A stretch of DNA of 39,817 nt from Aquiluna sp. (GCA_023260495.1 JALQVB010000002.1:1-39817); one strand, 5' to 3'; shown: positions 20,937 to 31,186, numbered from the stretch's first letter. A program made the numbers and translations. The notes: generated by a model from the sequence alone, not told the origin.

Positions 20937-22901
20937 ATGTCTATGAAGCCAGGGCTAGATCTAGCCGCATTTCAGCCATCAATCCGACCACAAGACGACC
21001 TGTTTCGACACGTAAATGGCAAGTGGCTGGAAGAAACCGAGATACCAGAGGACAAGGCAGTATTCGGGTCTTTCTACATGCTTGCCGACGACGCTGAGTT
21101 GGCAGTAAAGGAAATCCTCGAGGAAGCCGCAGCCAACCCGCAGCCGGGCGTGAGCCAGCAGATTGGAGAACTCTACGCGAGCTTCCTAGATGAAGAGCGG
21201 ATTGAGGCACTGGGTGCTGAGCCGGTTCAAGAGATGCTCGACGGGATCGCCGGAGTTTCGAATCGGGCTGAGTTCTTTCACAAGCTCGGCGAGCTTGAGC
21301 GAGCTGGAGTCAGTGGAATTTGGGGCACCTACATAGACAACGATCCAGGTAACCCGGAGCGTTACCTTCCGCACATCTACCAGGGCGGCATCGGACTGCC
21401 TGACAAGGAGTACTACACCGACGAGAAGTACGCCGAGATTCGTGAAGAGTACGTACCGCACATCTCTCGAATGCTGATGCTCGCCGGCTGGAGTGCAACG
21501 GATGCAATTGACGCTGCTCAGTCCATCTTTGAGCTTGAGAAGAAAGTGGCGGCAACCCACTGGTCCCGAGTAGAGTCACGCGATGCTGAGAAGACCTACA
21601 ACCTAAAGAGCTTCGAAGACCTGCAGGCGCTAAACAAAAACATTCTCTGGAATGAATACATTGCCGGGGCATCCCTGAATAATTCATTCTTGGAATGGAA
21701 TGTGACGATGATGCCTTCCTTCTTAGAAGGCATCACAGATCTGCTCGTAGAGGATCAGCTGGAAACCTGGAAGCTGTGGCTGTCGTGGAACACCATCCGC
21801 GCCTATGCCCCATATCTCTCGGACGACTTTGTCAAAGAGCGCTTCGCCTTCTACGGCACCAAGCTCACAGGCCAACCGGTTAATCGCCCTCGTTGGAAGC
21901 GAGCCGTGACTCTGGTCGAAGGCAGCCTGGGTGAAGCCGTCGGGCAAATCTATGTGGAGAAGCACTTCCCGCCAAGCTCCAAGGACCGCATGGATGAGCT
22001 CGTCGACTATCTGATCAAGGCCTACGAGCAGAGCATCAAGCAGCTGCCTTGGATGGGGGAGGAAACAAAGCAGAAGGCCCTCGAAAAGCTTGCAAAGTTC
22101 ACCCCCAAGATTGGCTACCCAGTCAGGTGGAAGGATTACTCGAGCATCGTTATCAGCCGGGAAGATTTGATCTCCAACATCAAGAACGTTGCGAGCTGGG
22201 AGTTTGATTACCACGCCAACAAGATTGGTTCACCAATCGATCGTGACGAGTGGCACATGAATCCACAAACGGTGAATGCCTATTACAACCCTGGCATGAA
22301 CGAGATTGTCTTCCCTGCTGCAATACTCCAGCCACCGTTTTTCTCACCGGAGGCTGATGATGCGCTGAACTTCGGTGGCATCGGAGCTGTCATTGGACAC
22401 GAAATCGGCCACGGCTTTGATGACCAGGGTTCGAAGTATGACGGCGACGGAAAGCTCGTCTCATGGTGGACCGAGGCTGACCGGAAGGCTTTCGAAGAGC
22501 GAACCAAGAATCTGATTGACCAATACTCCGCTCTATCGCCCGCTCAGCTTGATGATGAATACAAGGTCAACGGCGAGCTGACTATCGGCGAGAACATCGG
22601 GGACCTTGGCGGTTTAGGTATCGCCTGGAAGGCCTATCTGCTTTCGTTGGCGGGCCAGGAGCCGCCGGTGATTGATGGCTACACCGCTCAGCAGCGATTC
22701 CTGTTTGGTTGGGCCCAGTGCTGGCGAGGCATGTCTCGCGATGAAATTGCCATCCAACGCTTAGCTACGGACCCGCACTCACCCGCTGAGTTCAGGGCTA
22801 ATCAGGTGGTGAAGAACCTGGACATCTTCCACGAGGCATTCGATGTGAAGCCTGGTGACGAGATGTGGCTCGCAAGCGATGAGAGAGTGGTTATCTGGTG
22901 A
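20937..22901 (+). CDS. M13 family metallopeptidase
   Basis: VIGHEIGHGFDDQGSKYDGDG, NIGDLGGLGIAWKAY. Confidence 0.95.
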   Translation: MSMKPGLDLAAFQPSIRPQDDLFRHVNGKWLEETEIPEDKAVFGSFYMLADDAELAVKEILEEAAANPQPGVSQQIGELYASFLDEERIEALGAEPVQEMLDGIAGVSNRAEFFHKLGELERAGVSGIWGTYIDNDPGNPERYLPHIYQGGIGLPDKEYYTDEKYAEIREEYVPHISRMLMLAGWSATDAIDAAQSIFELEKKVAATHWSRVESRDAEKTYNLKSFEDLQALNKNILWNEYIAGASLNNSFLEWNVTMMPSFLEGITDLLVEDQLETWKLWLSWNTIRAYAPYLSDDFVKERFAFYGTKLTGQPVNRPRWKRAVTLVEGSLGEAVGQIYVEKHFPPSSKDRMDELVDYLIKAYEQSIKQLPWMGEETKQKALEKLAKFTPKIGYPVRWKDYSSIVISREDLISNIKNVASWEFDYHANKIGSPIDRDEWHMNPQTVNAYYNPGMNEIVFPAAILQPPFFSPEADDALNFGGIGAVIGHEIGHGFDDQGSKYDGDGKLVSWWTEADRKAFEERTKNLIDQYSALSPAQLDDEYKVNGELTIGENIGDLGGLGIAWKAYLLSLAGQEPPVIDGYTAQQRFLFGWAQCWRGMSRDEIAIQRLATDPHSPAEFRANQVVKNLDIFHEAFDVKPGDEMWLASDERVVIW

Positions 22902-23449
22902 AGCTCTGGTTCAGAATTCTCTACGTCTGGTTGACCTGGCGCCGCAGGCCCAAGGTCGCGATCAACGAGGTCTCCAGGCTTGAGCTGCGAGTGATGCCTA
23001 CAGACCTAGACATCTACAACCACATGAACAACGGCATCTTTTTGACGCTGATGGACATTGGTCGTTATGACCAGGGCCTTAGAAGTGGCATCTGGCAGAA
23101 GTGGAACAAGCTGGGCTGGTTCCCGATTGTGGTGAACTCCACAATTACTTATCGCAAAGCCCTGCTCCCGTGGCAAAAGTTCACTTTGGAAACCAAGGTG
23201 TTGGGCTGGGACGACATCGCCTACTACATCGAACAGCGCTTTGTCCGCGATGGCGAGATCTATGCAAGGGCAATCATGCGCGGCAGGTTCTTGAAGCGCT
23301 CGTGGGGAACACTAACCCCTGAAGAGGTCATGGAGGGTTCAGGCGGCTGGCCTGGTGAAAAGCCAGTGCTTCCGGATTGGATTATTGAATGGTCCAACAA
23401 CGTCCAGCTACCGAAGGGTAAGGAGCCAGCCCCGAGTAATTGGGACTAG
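22898..23449 (+). CDS. Acyl-CoA thioesterase (hotdog fold)
   Basis: RVMPTDLDIYNHMNNGIFLTLMDIGRYD. Confidence 0.82.
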   Translation: MKLWFRILYVWLTWRRRPKVAINEVSRLELRVMPTDLDIYNHMNNGIFLTLMDIGRYDQGLRSGIWQKWNKLGWFPIVVNSTITYRKALLPWQKFTLETKVLGWDDIAYYIEQRFVRDGEIYARAIMRGRFLKRSWGTLTPEEVMEGSGGWPGEKPVLPDWIIEWSNNVQLPKGKEPAPSNWD

Positions 23450-23775
23450 TTTTTGCCTGGCCAGCGGCACTGGGCAATGGCGTCTTCAATTGGGTTGAGC
23501 AGTAGGTCCTGAGTGTCCGGGTGTTTCTCCATGTAGCGCACGGTGTAGGAGCAAACTGGAACGACTTTCTCCATGCCACGAGCTCGAATGTCGGCAAGCG
23601 ATTCACGCAACAGGATGGCAGCTAGGTTCTTGCCCTGGTGGGCCGGGTCAACCTCGGTGTGTACCAAGTGAATCTCTCCGGGGCGGAGTGAATAGTCCAT
23701 GAGGCCCACTCGCTCATCATCCATGAAGATCTCGTAGCGGTGATTTTCCGCATCGTGCACCACGTTTGCGCTCAT
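23446..23775 (-). CDS. GNAT-like N-acetyltransferase (short, YjdJ-type)
   Basis: HTEVDPAHQGKNLAAILLRESLADIRARGMEKVVPVCSYTVRYMEKHP. Confidence 0.8.
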   Translation of the reverse strand: MSANVVHDAENHRYEIFMDDERVGLMDYSLRPGEIHLVHTEVDPAHQGKNLAAILLRESLADIRARGMEKVVPVCSYTVRYMEKHPDTQDLLLNPIEDAIAQCRWPGKN

Positions 23776-23792
23776 GCTGTTAACCTCTTCTC

Positions 23793-24626
23793 GTGAACCG
23801 GGTCTTTCATTCAGACAACCTTGAAGTGTTGAAATCTATGCCTGACCAGTCGGTTCAGCTTATCTACATAGACCCGCCGTTCAATACCGGCCGAGACCAA
23901 GTTCGGCAAACCAGAAAGTCAGAACCAAGCCAAAGCGGAACTGCCGGATTTGCCGGCAAGACCTATAGGCAAATCGTGGAAAGCACGCTCAGCTATGACG
24001 ACAGTTTTGCCGACTACTGGAGCTTTTTAGAGCCCAGAATTCTAGAGGCGAAGAGGTTGCTTACTGAGTCCGGGACGCTCTATTTGCACCTGGACTACCG
24101 CGAGGCTCACTATGCCAAGGTGCTGCTCGATGGCATCTTTGGCAGAGACTGCTTCTTGAATGAGATTATTTGGGCCTACGACTACGGTGGCAAGAGCAAG
24201 GGTAGGTGGCCTTCCAAGCACGACACCATCTTGGTCTATGTGAAGAATCCCAAGAAATACTTCTTCAGTTCCGAGACAGTGGACCGAGAGCCCTACATGG
24301 CGCCTGGACTGGTGACCAAGGAGAAGGCCGAGCGTGGGAAGCTGCCGACAGATGTTTGGTGGCACACCATAGTTTCACCAACCGGCAAAGAAAAGACCGG
24401 CTACCCCACTCAGAAGCCCGAGGGAATTCTGCGTCGGGTCATCCAGGCCAGTTCCAAACCCGGTGATCATGTTCTTGACTTCTTTGCCGGCTCAGGCACC
24501 ACAGGAGCCGTTGCCGCAAAGCTCGGACGGACCTTCACACTTGTAGATCAGTCAGCTGACTCAATAGCGGTAATAAGAAAACGACTTACTGCTGACCAGG
24601 TTCGCTTCGAGCTTCTCGAGCGATGA
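23793..24626 (+). CDS. Orphan beta-class DNA N6-A/N4-C methyltransferase (GTG start)
   Basis: Motif IV IYIDPPFNTGRD near N-terminus, motif I LDFFAGSGTTGAVAAKLGR near C-terminus (beta order); 277 aa. Confidence 0.9.
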   Translation: MNRVFHSDNLEVLKSMPDQSVQLIYIDPPFNTGRDQVRQTRKSEPSQSGTAGFAGKTYRQIVESTLSYDDSFADYWSFLEPRILEAKRLLTESGTLYLHLDYREAHYAKVLLDGIFGRDCFLNEIIWAYDYGGKSKGRWPSKHDTILVYVKNPKKYFFSSETVDREPYMAPGLVTKEKAERGKLPTDVWWHTIVSPTGKEKTGYPTQKPEGILRRVIQASSKPGDHVLDFFAGSGTTGAVAAKLGRTFTLVDQSADSIAVIRKRLTADQVRFELLER

Positions 24627-25983
24627 AGTAGACCACTACGAGCGCCAAAACCAAAAGCAGCAACGAGGCAGTCATAGCCATCCCCAGATTCTCCGCACCT
24701 GGCCTTGAAGCAAGTCGGAATATGGCAAGCGGAAGTGTGGTCTGGGAGCCGTAGGCAAGGAAACTCGCTGCGCCAAATTCGCCTAACGAACCAAGTGCCG
24801 AGAACGCAACTGCGGTTGCCAGGGGTTTGGCAAGCACCGGAAGTTCAATCAACTGAAAAGCTTGGCCGCGCGAAGCCCCATCAAGCCGAGCCGATTCCAA
24901 GTATTCGTTTGGTAGCGATGCCCGAGCGGGGCGCAGTATTTGATAGCCAAGCGGAGTTACGAAGATCGCCTGCGCCAGGGGCAAAAGCCACCAGCCCACA
25001 AGTGACTGCGGTAGGTAGCCAGATCCGACCAAAAACAAGAGGCCGATGACAACAGGAGAAATTCCAATTGGTAGGAGCCAGACGGCACTTGCCTTTACCC
25101 TGCCTGCGGCGAACCACGCGACCGGCAGCGCTATTAGCAGCGTCATGGCCATGTTCCGTAGCGAGTTGCCGGCAGCTTCAAGAACGGTTACGTTCAAAAC
25201 ATCGCGCGCTCCCTGGGAGCCAAGGGCCACAATGTTGTTTCCGATCCCATCGTTTAGGGTGAAGGCCCGATTAGCAATCGAAGAGACAATCCAAATGACT
25301 GCTGAAACAGTCGCTAGCGCGATGCCCAGTCCGAGCCAGCTGCCGCGTGATCGTTCTTGTCCAAACAGTGGCGTCGGGTTGGCGCCCAGTCTGGATGAAA
25401 GCCAAAACATTGCGAGTGTCAGCAGGGTCTGGAGAAGGGCCAGGACTGCAGCTCCCGACAGATCCAGTTCCCGAAGTGCCAGCTGAACTATTTCGGTTTC
25501 GAGCGTATTCACCTTGCCTCGACCCAGTGAAATAACCAGCCCGTAGCTGGTAGCTGAATAGAGTGCCACCAACAGTGCGGCGGCCGAGATTCCCGGTAGC
25601 TGCTGCGGCAGTTCAATTCGAAGTCTCACCTGCCACCTTGACGCCCGATCGAGCTCGGCAGCTTCAAGTTGCTCAGCTGGAACCGCAAGCGAAGCTGTGA
25701 CTCTAGCCATGAATCCGATGTTCATAATCAGATGCGCTGCGACAATCCAAAGTATTCCAGTTTCGGAATTGATAGTCGCCTGCTGCAGCGGCAACAGGCT
25801 GATGCCAATCAGGAATGGTGGAAGCAGAAACGGAAGCAGGAGCAGCGGGGTTAGGAGCGTGCGGACCCAACTACGCGCACCGGCCAACCAGTTGCCTGCG
25901 GGGTAACCAAGAACAGCGGAAGCCACCGCGCTCAACAGAGCGATGAGCGCAGTGGTCCCCAGAAGTTCAAAGCTAGTTATCAA
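24586..25983 (-). CDS. thiP: Thiamine ABC transporter permease (two fused permease domains)
   Basis: 465 aa, about 12 TM; EAAELDRASRWQVRLRIELPQQLPGISAAALL and ESARLDGASRGQAFQLIELPVLAKPLATA are two EAA loops. Confidence 0.82.
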   Translation of the reverse strand: MITSFELLGTTALIALLSAVASAVLGYPAGNWLAGARSWVRTLLTPLLLLPFLLPPFLIGISLLPLQQATINSETGILWIVAAHLIMNIGFMARVTASLAVPAEQLEAAELDRASRWQVRLRIELPQQLPGISAAALLVALYSATSYGLVISLGRGKVNTLETEIVQLALRELDLSGAAVLALLQTLLTLAMFWLSSRLGANPTPLFGQERSRGSWLGLGIALATVSAVIWIVSSIANRAFTLNDGIGNNIVALGSQGARDVLNVTVLEAAGNSLRNMAMTLLIALPVAWFAAGRVKASAVWLLPIGISPVVIGLLFLVGSGYLPQSLVGWWLLPLAQAIFVTPLGYQILRPARASLPNEYLESARLDGASRGQAFQLIELPVLAKPLATAVAFSALGSLGEFGAASFLAYGSQTTLPLAIFRLASRPGAENLGMAMTASLLLLVLALVVVYFIAREARSEPGQQ

Positions 25984-26920
25984 AGATTGCTGACCATCCA
26001 GTTAGCCAATTCTCACGGTTGGCCTCGATTTGAGCTGCATCGCCGAGCACCGAATTGGCTGGGAGTGCAAACTGGGCCCAACCTTCCGGTACTGCAATAC
26101 CGTCAACTGCCGGGTAGACATACATTGCCTCAGGTACCGATGACTGGAAGCTCTCGCCAGTCATGAATTCCACCAAGGCAGCCGCGCCGGCTGAGTTCGC
26201 AGAGTTGGTAAGCACACCCGCATATTCGATCTGCCTAAAGCATTCGTCGAGCAGCGCAGCAGTCCCTGCAGCGCCGTCTACCACCTCGGCCGATGGGGAT
26301 GAGGCATAGCTCAGTACGATCGGGCGATCTCCGCCATAGCGGGTGAAATCAACAAAGTAGGCATCTTCCCAGCTACCGGCAACCATGACGCCGTTGTCGG
26401 CAAACTCCTGCCAGAAAGCCAATGTTTGCTCTTCGCCTTCGAATCCGGCGAAGCTGGTAGCCAAGAAGGCTAGACCCGGTGAAGAAGTCCGAGGGTCGGT
26501 CACCACGGTCAGCGGTGCATACTCTGCTGAGCTGAGCTCCCGCCAACTAGTCGGCGGGGTGAGATCCTGCTGGGCGAACCAGTCGATGTCGTAGTTGAAG
26601 CAAACGTCTGATAAGTCAACGGCAGTGAACTCACCATCAACAATTCCGCCCTCCACAGCCACCGATTGGAATGTGTTGTCGATGCCAAAGAAAGCATCAG
26701 CCACCGGAGCATTCTTGGTCAGCACCAGTTGATTGGTGAGCGATCCGGTATCACCTAGCCGGACTATCTCGAGCTGGTAGCCGGTCTCGGATTCAAATTC
26801 GGCGATCAGCTCTTCGCTGATCACGAAGGAATCGTGAGCGGCAAGGCGAACCAGGGTGTTTTCTTGGGCGCAGCCGCTGAGTGTCAGTGCTGCCAGTGCA
26901 AGTGCAATTATTTTTTTCAA
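25973..26920 (-). CDS. thiB: Thiamine ABC transporter substrate-binding lipoprotein (TTG start)
   Basis: LTLSGCAQ lipobox; LVRLAAHDSFVISEELIAEFE; SPGLAFL; downstream of TPP riboswitch. Confidence 0.85.
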   Translation of the reverse strand: MKKIIALALAALTLSGCAQENTLVRLAAHDSFVISEELIAEFESETGYQLEIVRLGDTGSLTNQLVLTKNAPVADAFFGIDNTFQSVAVEGGIVDGEFTAVDLSDVCFNYDIDWFAQQDLTPPTSWRELSSAEYAPLTVVTDPRTSSPGLAFLATSFAGFEGEEQTLAFWQEFADNGVMVAGSWEDAYFVDFTRYGGDRPIVLSYASSPSAEVVDGAAGTAALLDECFRQIEYAGVLTNSANSAGAAALVEFMTGESFQSSVPEAMYVYPAVDGIAVPEGWAQFALPANSVLGDAAQIEANRENWLTGWSAIFDN

Positions 26921-26923
26921 TTG

Positions 26924-26947
26924 CGTGCCTTTCTATAGTTAGGCACG
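26924..26947 (-). promoter_or_regulatory. Putative SD-sequestering hairpin (riboswitch expression platform)
   Basis: CGTGCCT-N10-AGGCACG; the 3' arm overlaps GAAAGG SD located 7 nt before TTG at 26920. Confidence 0.65.
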
Positions 26948-26950
26948 GGT

Positions 26951-27043
<93 letters not shown>

Positions 27044-27065
27044 TTGTTACTTATAACTAGCTTAG

Positions 27066-28742
27066 CTAGTGACCCATTCCAGCCTGCTCGGCAGCTTCCT
27101 GAGATGCACTTTTGTCCCTTAGTGGAACTTCCTTGATAAACCAGCTGATCACAAAGCCAACGGCGATGATCACCCCGGCAATTAGGAATACGGTGAGTGC
27201 AGACTCGGTGAAGCCGATCCTAAATGGCAGAGTCAGACGCTCATCGGCACCGATCAGGAATGAGCTGTCACTGGTTACATCGCCGGCTCCGCCGCCCTGC
27301 AGTGCGCCCAGAATCCCAGCATTGTCTGGGTTGGAAGTGACAGCGGGATCCTGCGTTGCAGCTTGGATTCCTGCCATGACTTCTGGCTTCTGGAAGGCCT
27401 CGACAATCTTGTCCGATACCTGGCTAAACAGAATTGACATGAACACCGCAACACCAAGGGTGCCGCCGATCTGGCGGAAGAAGGTGGCTGACGAGGTGGC
27501 AACACCTATGTCCTTGGCGTCAACCGCGTTCTGTGAGGCCACCATTGTGGTCTGCATCAGCTGACCCAGTCCAAGCCCAATGACAACCATGCCGATAGCA
27601 ACCACCCAGAGTGAAACCTCAGCATCCAGGAAGGCAACCATGTACATGTAGCCAAGGAACAGCACGGCGGTTCCGGTGTTGAAGAAGATTCGGTACTTGC
27701 CGGTGGCGCCGGTAACACGACCGGCCGTGATTGTTGCAGTCATCATTCCAAGGACCATTGGAAGCATCATGAAGCCGGTCATCGTTGGCGAGACGCCATA
27801 AACCACCTGGATGATCAGCGGCAGGATGATCATGCCGCCGAACATACCCATGCCGATGATGAAGCCGAGCACCTGGGTACGGGCAAAGGTCTGGTTCTTG
27901 AAGATGTTCAGTGGAATCAAGGCGCTCTCACCCATCTTCTTTTCGATGAGGATGAAGGAAACTATTCCTACGGTTCCCGCTACATACATCGCAATCGAAA
28001 GTCCTGAATCCCAGCCCCACTCGCGGCCTTGTTCGGCAACTAGCAGCAGTGGCACGGTCGCAAGAATGATCGCGGCAGCACCCCACCAGTCAATCTTCAG
28101 CTTTCTTGGTGTGTGTGGAACGTGCAGGAAGGTGACCACCATGAATAGCGAGACCGCTCCGATTGGCAGGTTCATTAGGAAGATCCAGCGCCATCCCTCA
28201 ACGAAGAGCAGCTCATCGAAGCCAGCGAGAGTTCCTCCGATGACCGGCCCGAGCAAAGAGGAAGAGCCAAAGACCGCGAGGAAGAGTCCCTGATAGCGGG
28301 CACGCTCCCGCGGCGGAACGATGTCTGCAACGATTGTCAGCGCTAGCGAGAACAAGCCACCGGCACCAATGCCCTGCAGCGCACGGAATGCTGCCAACTC
28401 ATACATGCTGGTGGCAAAGCCGGTGGTCACCGAACCGATAATGAAAATCGCAATCGCAGCCAAGAACACTGGACGACGTCCGAAGATGTCGCCGAGCTTT
28501 CCATAGATCGGGGTTGTGACTGTAGAGGTAATTAGGTATGCAGTGGTTGCCCAAGCCTGAAGAGATAGTCCCCCTAGGTCATCTGCAATGGTGCGCATCG
28601 CAGCCGAGACCACAGATTGGTCCAGTGCTGCAAGGAACATTCCGGACATAAGCCCGGCTAGAACAACAAGAATTTGTTTGTGAGTCATCTGCCCTGATTG
28701 GGCAGCCTCTTTTGCGGCATCCCGCCTCGATTTAGCGCTCAA
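27066..28742 (-). CDS. DHA2-family (EmrB/QacA) MFS drug transporter
   Basis: 14-TM-like; LAALDQSVVSAAMRTIADDLGG, GKLGDIFGRRPVFL. Confidence 0.9.
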   Translation of the reverse strand: MSAKSRRDAAKEAAQSGQMTHKQILVVLAGLMSGMFLAALDQSVVSAAMRTIADDLGGLSLQAWATTAYLITSTVTTPIYGKLGDIFGRRPVFLAAIAIFIIGSVTTGFATSMYELAAFRALQGIGAGGLFSLALTIVADIVPPRERARYQGLFLAVFGSSSLLGPVIGGTLAGFDELLFVEGWRWIFLMNLPIGAVSLFMVVTFLHVPHTPRKLKIDWWGAAAIILATVPLLLVAEQGREWGWDSGLSIAMYVAGTVGIVSFILIEKKMGESALIPLNIFKNQTFARTQVLGFIIGMGMFGGMIILPLIIQVVYGVSPTMTGFMMLPMVLGMMTATITAGRVTGATGKYRIFFNTGTAVLFLGYMYMVAFLDAEVSLWVVAIGMVVIGLGLGQLMQTTMVASQNAVDAKDIGVATSSATFFRQIGGTLGVAVFMSILFSQVSDKIVEAFQKPEVMAGIQAATQDPAVTSNPDNAGILGALQGGGAGDVTSDSSFLIGADERLTLPFRIGFTESALTVFLIAGVIIAVGFVISWFIKEVPLRDKSASQEAAEQAGMGH

Positions 28743-28769
28743 TGGCCTTCCAAGAATTAGTGTGTAGGG

Positions 28770-29594
28770 GTGTCAAAGTCTACTCCTGTGAGGCGCCGGG
28801 CGGCATTCGTGTTCGGCCCGCCGCTAGTCGCGGCCACACTGGGAGTCCTGCTGTTGGTTCAAGGTGCAGCCGGGTCAAGCTTTGAAATCCTGAAGGAGCG
28901 TCGCCAAGAGCGAGTCGACTCGGGTTGGGTTGTGCCTACCCCGAGCTTTACTGACTACCTCTATCCACGCCTGGCCACCACCTTTGCTGGGAGCGAGTTC
29001 GTAGTGGTCAACAAGGTTAACCCGCTCGATCCCATCGACTTCGCCCCCCAGGTTAGGGAAATCGAATCATCGAGCACTCTTGATAACTCAAGAGGGCTGA
29101 CCCTTCGCGAGGTAGCTGCCACTGCGCTAGAGAAGTTGGCGGCTGCGATGGCTAGCGACGGTGCCGGAAAACTGTTTGTGAACTCGGCCTACCGAAGCTA
29201 CGACTACCAATCGGATCTGTTCGTTCAGAAAATTGAGCAGTACGGGGAAGAGGAAGCACTGGTGCGCTCAGCAAAGCCTGGGCACTCCGAGCACCAAACG
29301 GGACTGGCTGTTGACGTCTCAGTGCCAGCCCAGGGCTGTGCCATCATGCAGTGCTTCGGTGACACCGAGGCTGGTAAGTGGATAGCCGAGAACGCGTGGC
29401 GATTTGGTTTCGTCGTGCGATACGAGTTGGACACGGTATCAACTACTGGCTACACATACGAGCCGTGGCACCTGCGCTACATAGGTAGAGAGCTGTCGAC
29501 GATGTATCACGAAAATGGAATACACACCCTCGAAGATTTCTGGGGATACCCAGCAGCACCCGATTACGAGATGGCGGCATCCACTACGGATTGA
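28770..29594 (+). CDS. VanY-type D-alanyl-D-alanine carboxypeptidase
   Basis: SAYRSYDYQSDLF, GHSEHQTGLAVDVS, YEPWHLRYIG. Confidence 0.9.
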   Translation: MSKSTPVRRRAAFVFGPPLVAATLGVLLLVQGAAGSSFEILKERRQERVDSGWVVPTPSFTDYLYPRLATTFAGSEFVVVNKVNPLDPIDFAPQVREIESSSTLDNSRGLTLREVAATALEKLAAAMASDGAGKLFVNSAYRSYDYQSDLFVQKIEQYGEEEALVRSAKPGHSEHQTGLAVDVSVPAQGCAIMQCFGDTEAGKWIAENAWRFGFVVRYELDTVSTTGYTYEPWHLRYIGRELSTMYHENGIHTLEDFWGYPAAPDYEMAASTTD

Positions 29595-31186
29595 GCTTCC
29601 GAGAGTAATTGACCGAGATGGTCTGAGCCGTTGAATGATTCGCCGTAGATCTTGTAGACCGCCTCGGTTCCCGATGGTCTAGCGGCAAACCAGGAGTTGT
29701 TGGTGCTGACCTTCACGCCGCCAAGTTTTCCGCCGCTGGCTGCTTCGGTCTCGATTTTGGTTATCTTCTCGCCGGCTATCGAAGATGAGGAGATGTCCTT
29801 CTCGCTCAATGCCGCAAGCTTTGCCTTTTGATCGGCATCCGCTGGCGCGTCGATCCTGCGGTATTGGGGCTCACCAAACTTGCGGGTGAGGTCGGCGTAT
29901 AGCTCAGTCGGGCTATTTCCAGTAACCGCTTCAATCTCGGCGGCAAGTAGGCACATAATCAGGCCGTCTTTGTCGGTGGACCAGGCTGTGCCGTTTTTGC
30001 GAAGGAAGGACGCCCCGGCACTCTCTTCTCCACCAAAGCCAATAGAGCCATCGCTTAGACCAGAGACAAACCACTTGAAGCCGACTGGAACCTCAACCAA
30101 CTTGCGGCCCAGCTCGGAAACTACTCGGTCGATGATTGATGAGGAGACCATCGTCTTTCCAACGCCAGCGAACTCATCCCAACCAGCGCGCTCGCGGAAC
30201 AGGTAGTGAATAGAGACAGCCAAAAAGTGGTTCGGGTTCATCAGGCCAGAATCGGCGGTGACTATTCCATGACGGTCGGCATCGGCATCGTTACCAGTGG
30301 AGATGTCATATTCAGAGCGGTTCTCAATGACCGATGCCATCGAGTATTCACTCGAGCAGTCCATGCGGATTTTGCCATCCCAGTCGAGAGTCATGAAACC
30401 GAATTGCGGATCGACCTTGTCATTGATGACTGTCAGGTCAAGCCCATAGTGTTCGGCGATGTATCCCCAGTATTCGACAGACGCTCCACCCATCGGGTCG
30501 GCTCCGATGCGAACCTGGGCCTCCCTGATCTCGCTCATGTTCAGCACGTGCTCAAGACCAGAAACGTAGTTCTGCCGATAGTCAAATTTCCCCGGGTTTG
30601 GCTTCGCCTGCTTTACACCACTCAGGCCACTCATAATTAGCTCATTGGCCCGTTTTGCGATCCATCCTGTTGCATCGGTGTCGCTGGGACCGCCGTGAGG
30701 GGGGTTGTATTTGATGCCACCGTCCTGGGGCGGGTTGTGGCTCGGGGTGATGATGATGCCATCGGCCTGGTTGTCGGCTCCCCTAGGAAGCTGCGAGTTG
30801 TGGTCGATGATCGCCACCGAGACTGCAGGGGTTGGGGTGAAGTCCGTTGTTGCCACAAGAGCTGCCACCCCGTTGCCGGCAAGGACCTCTAGAACGCTCT
30901 GCTCGGCAGGTGCGCTCAGGGCATGGGAATCTTTACCGACATACACCGGGCCCGTGATGCCCTGTTCTCTCCGGTAATCAACGATGGCCTGGGTGATAGC
31001 CAGGATGTGCCACTCGTTGAACGAGATGTTTATAGCACTGCCACGGTGACCGCTAGTTCCAAACGCCACACGCTGAGACGAGTCCGAAGCATCTGGTTTG
31101 AGAGCGAAATAGTCATTCTCTAACTTTGCGATGTCCACCAGATCATCTGCACGCGCTGGCGTTCCAGCCCTTTCGTGAATAGCCAC
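29564..31186 (-). CDS. pgm: Phosphoglucomutase (alpha-D-glucose-specific)
   Basis: FGTSGHRGSA, ITPSHNPPQDGGIKYNPPHGGP, GNDADADRHGIV, AARPSGTEAVYKIYGE. Confidence 0.95.
   Translation of the reverse strand: MAIHERAGTPARADDLVDIAKLENDYFALKPDASDSSQRVAFGTSGHRGSAINISFNEWHILAITQAIVDYRREQGITGPVYVGKDSHALSAPAEQSVLEVLAGNGVAALVATTDFTPTPAVSVAIIDHNSQLPRGADNQADGIIITPSHNPPQDGGIKYNPPHGGPSDTDATGWIAKRANELIMSGLSGVKQAKPNPGKFDYRQNYVSGLEHVLNMSEIREAQVRIGADPMGGASVEYWGYIAEHYGLDLTVINDKVDPQFGFMTLDWDGKIRMDCSSEYSMASVIENRSEYDISTGNDADADRHGIVTADSGLMNPNHFLAVSIHYLFRERAGWDEFAGVGKTMVSSSIIDRVVSELGRKLVEVPVGFKWFVSGLSDGSIGFGGEESAGASFLRKNGTAWSTDKDGLIMCLLAAEIEAVTGNSPTELYADLTRKFGEPQYRRIDAPADADQKAKLAALSEKDISSSSIAGEKITKIETEAASGGKLGGVKVSTNNSWFAARPSGTEAVYKIYGESFNGSDHLGQLLSEAQSVVDAAIS

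Noticed and set aside
21723-22214. 163-aa minus-strand ORF inside the M13 peptidase
   Set aside because: Antisense shadow ORF of a well-supported gene.
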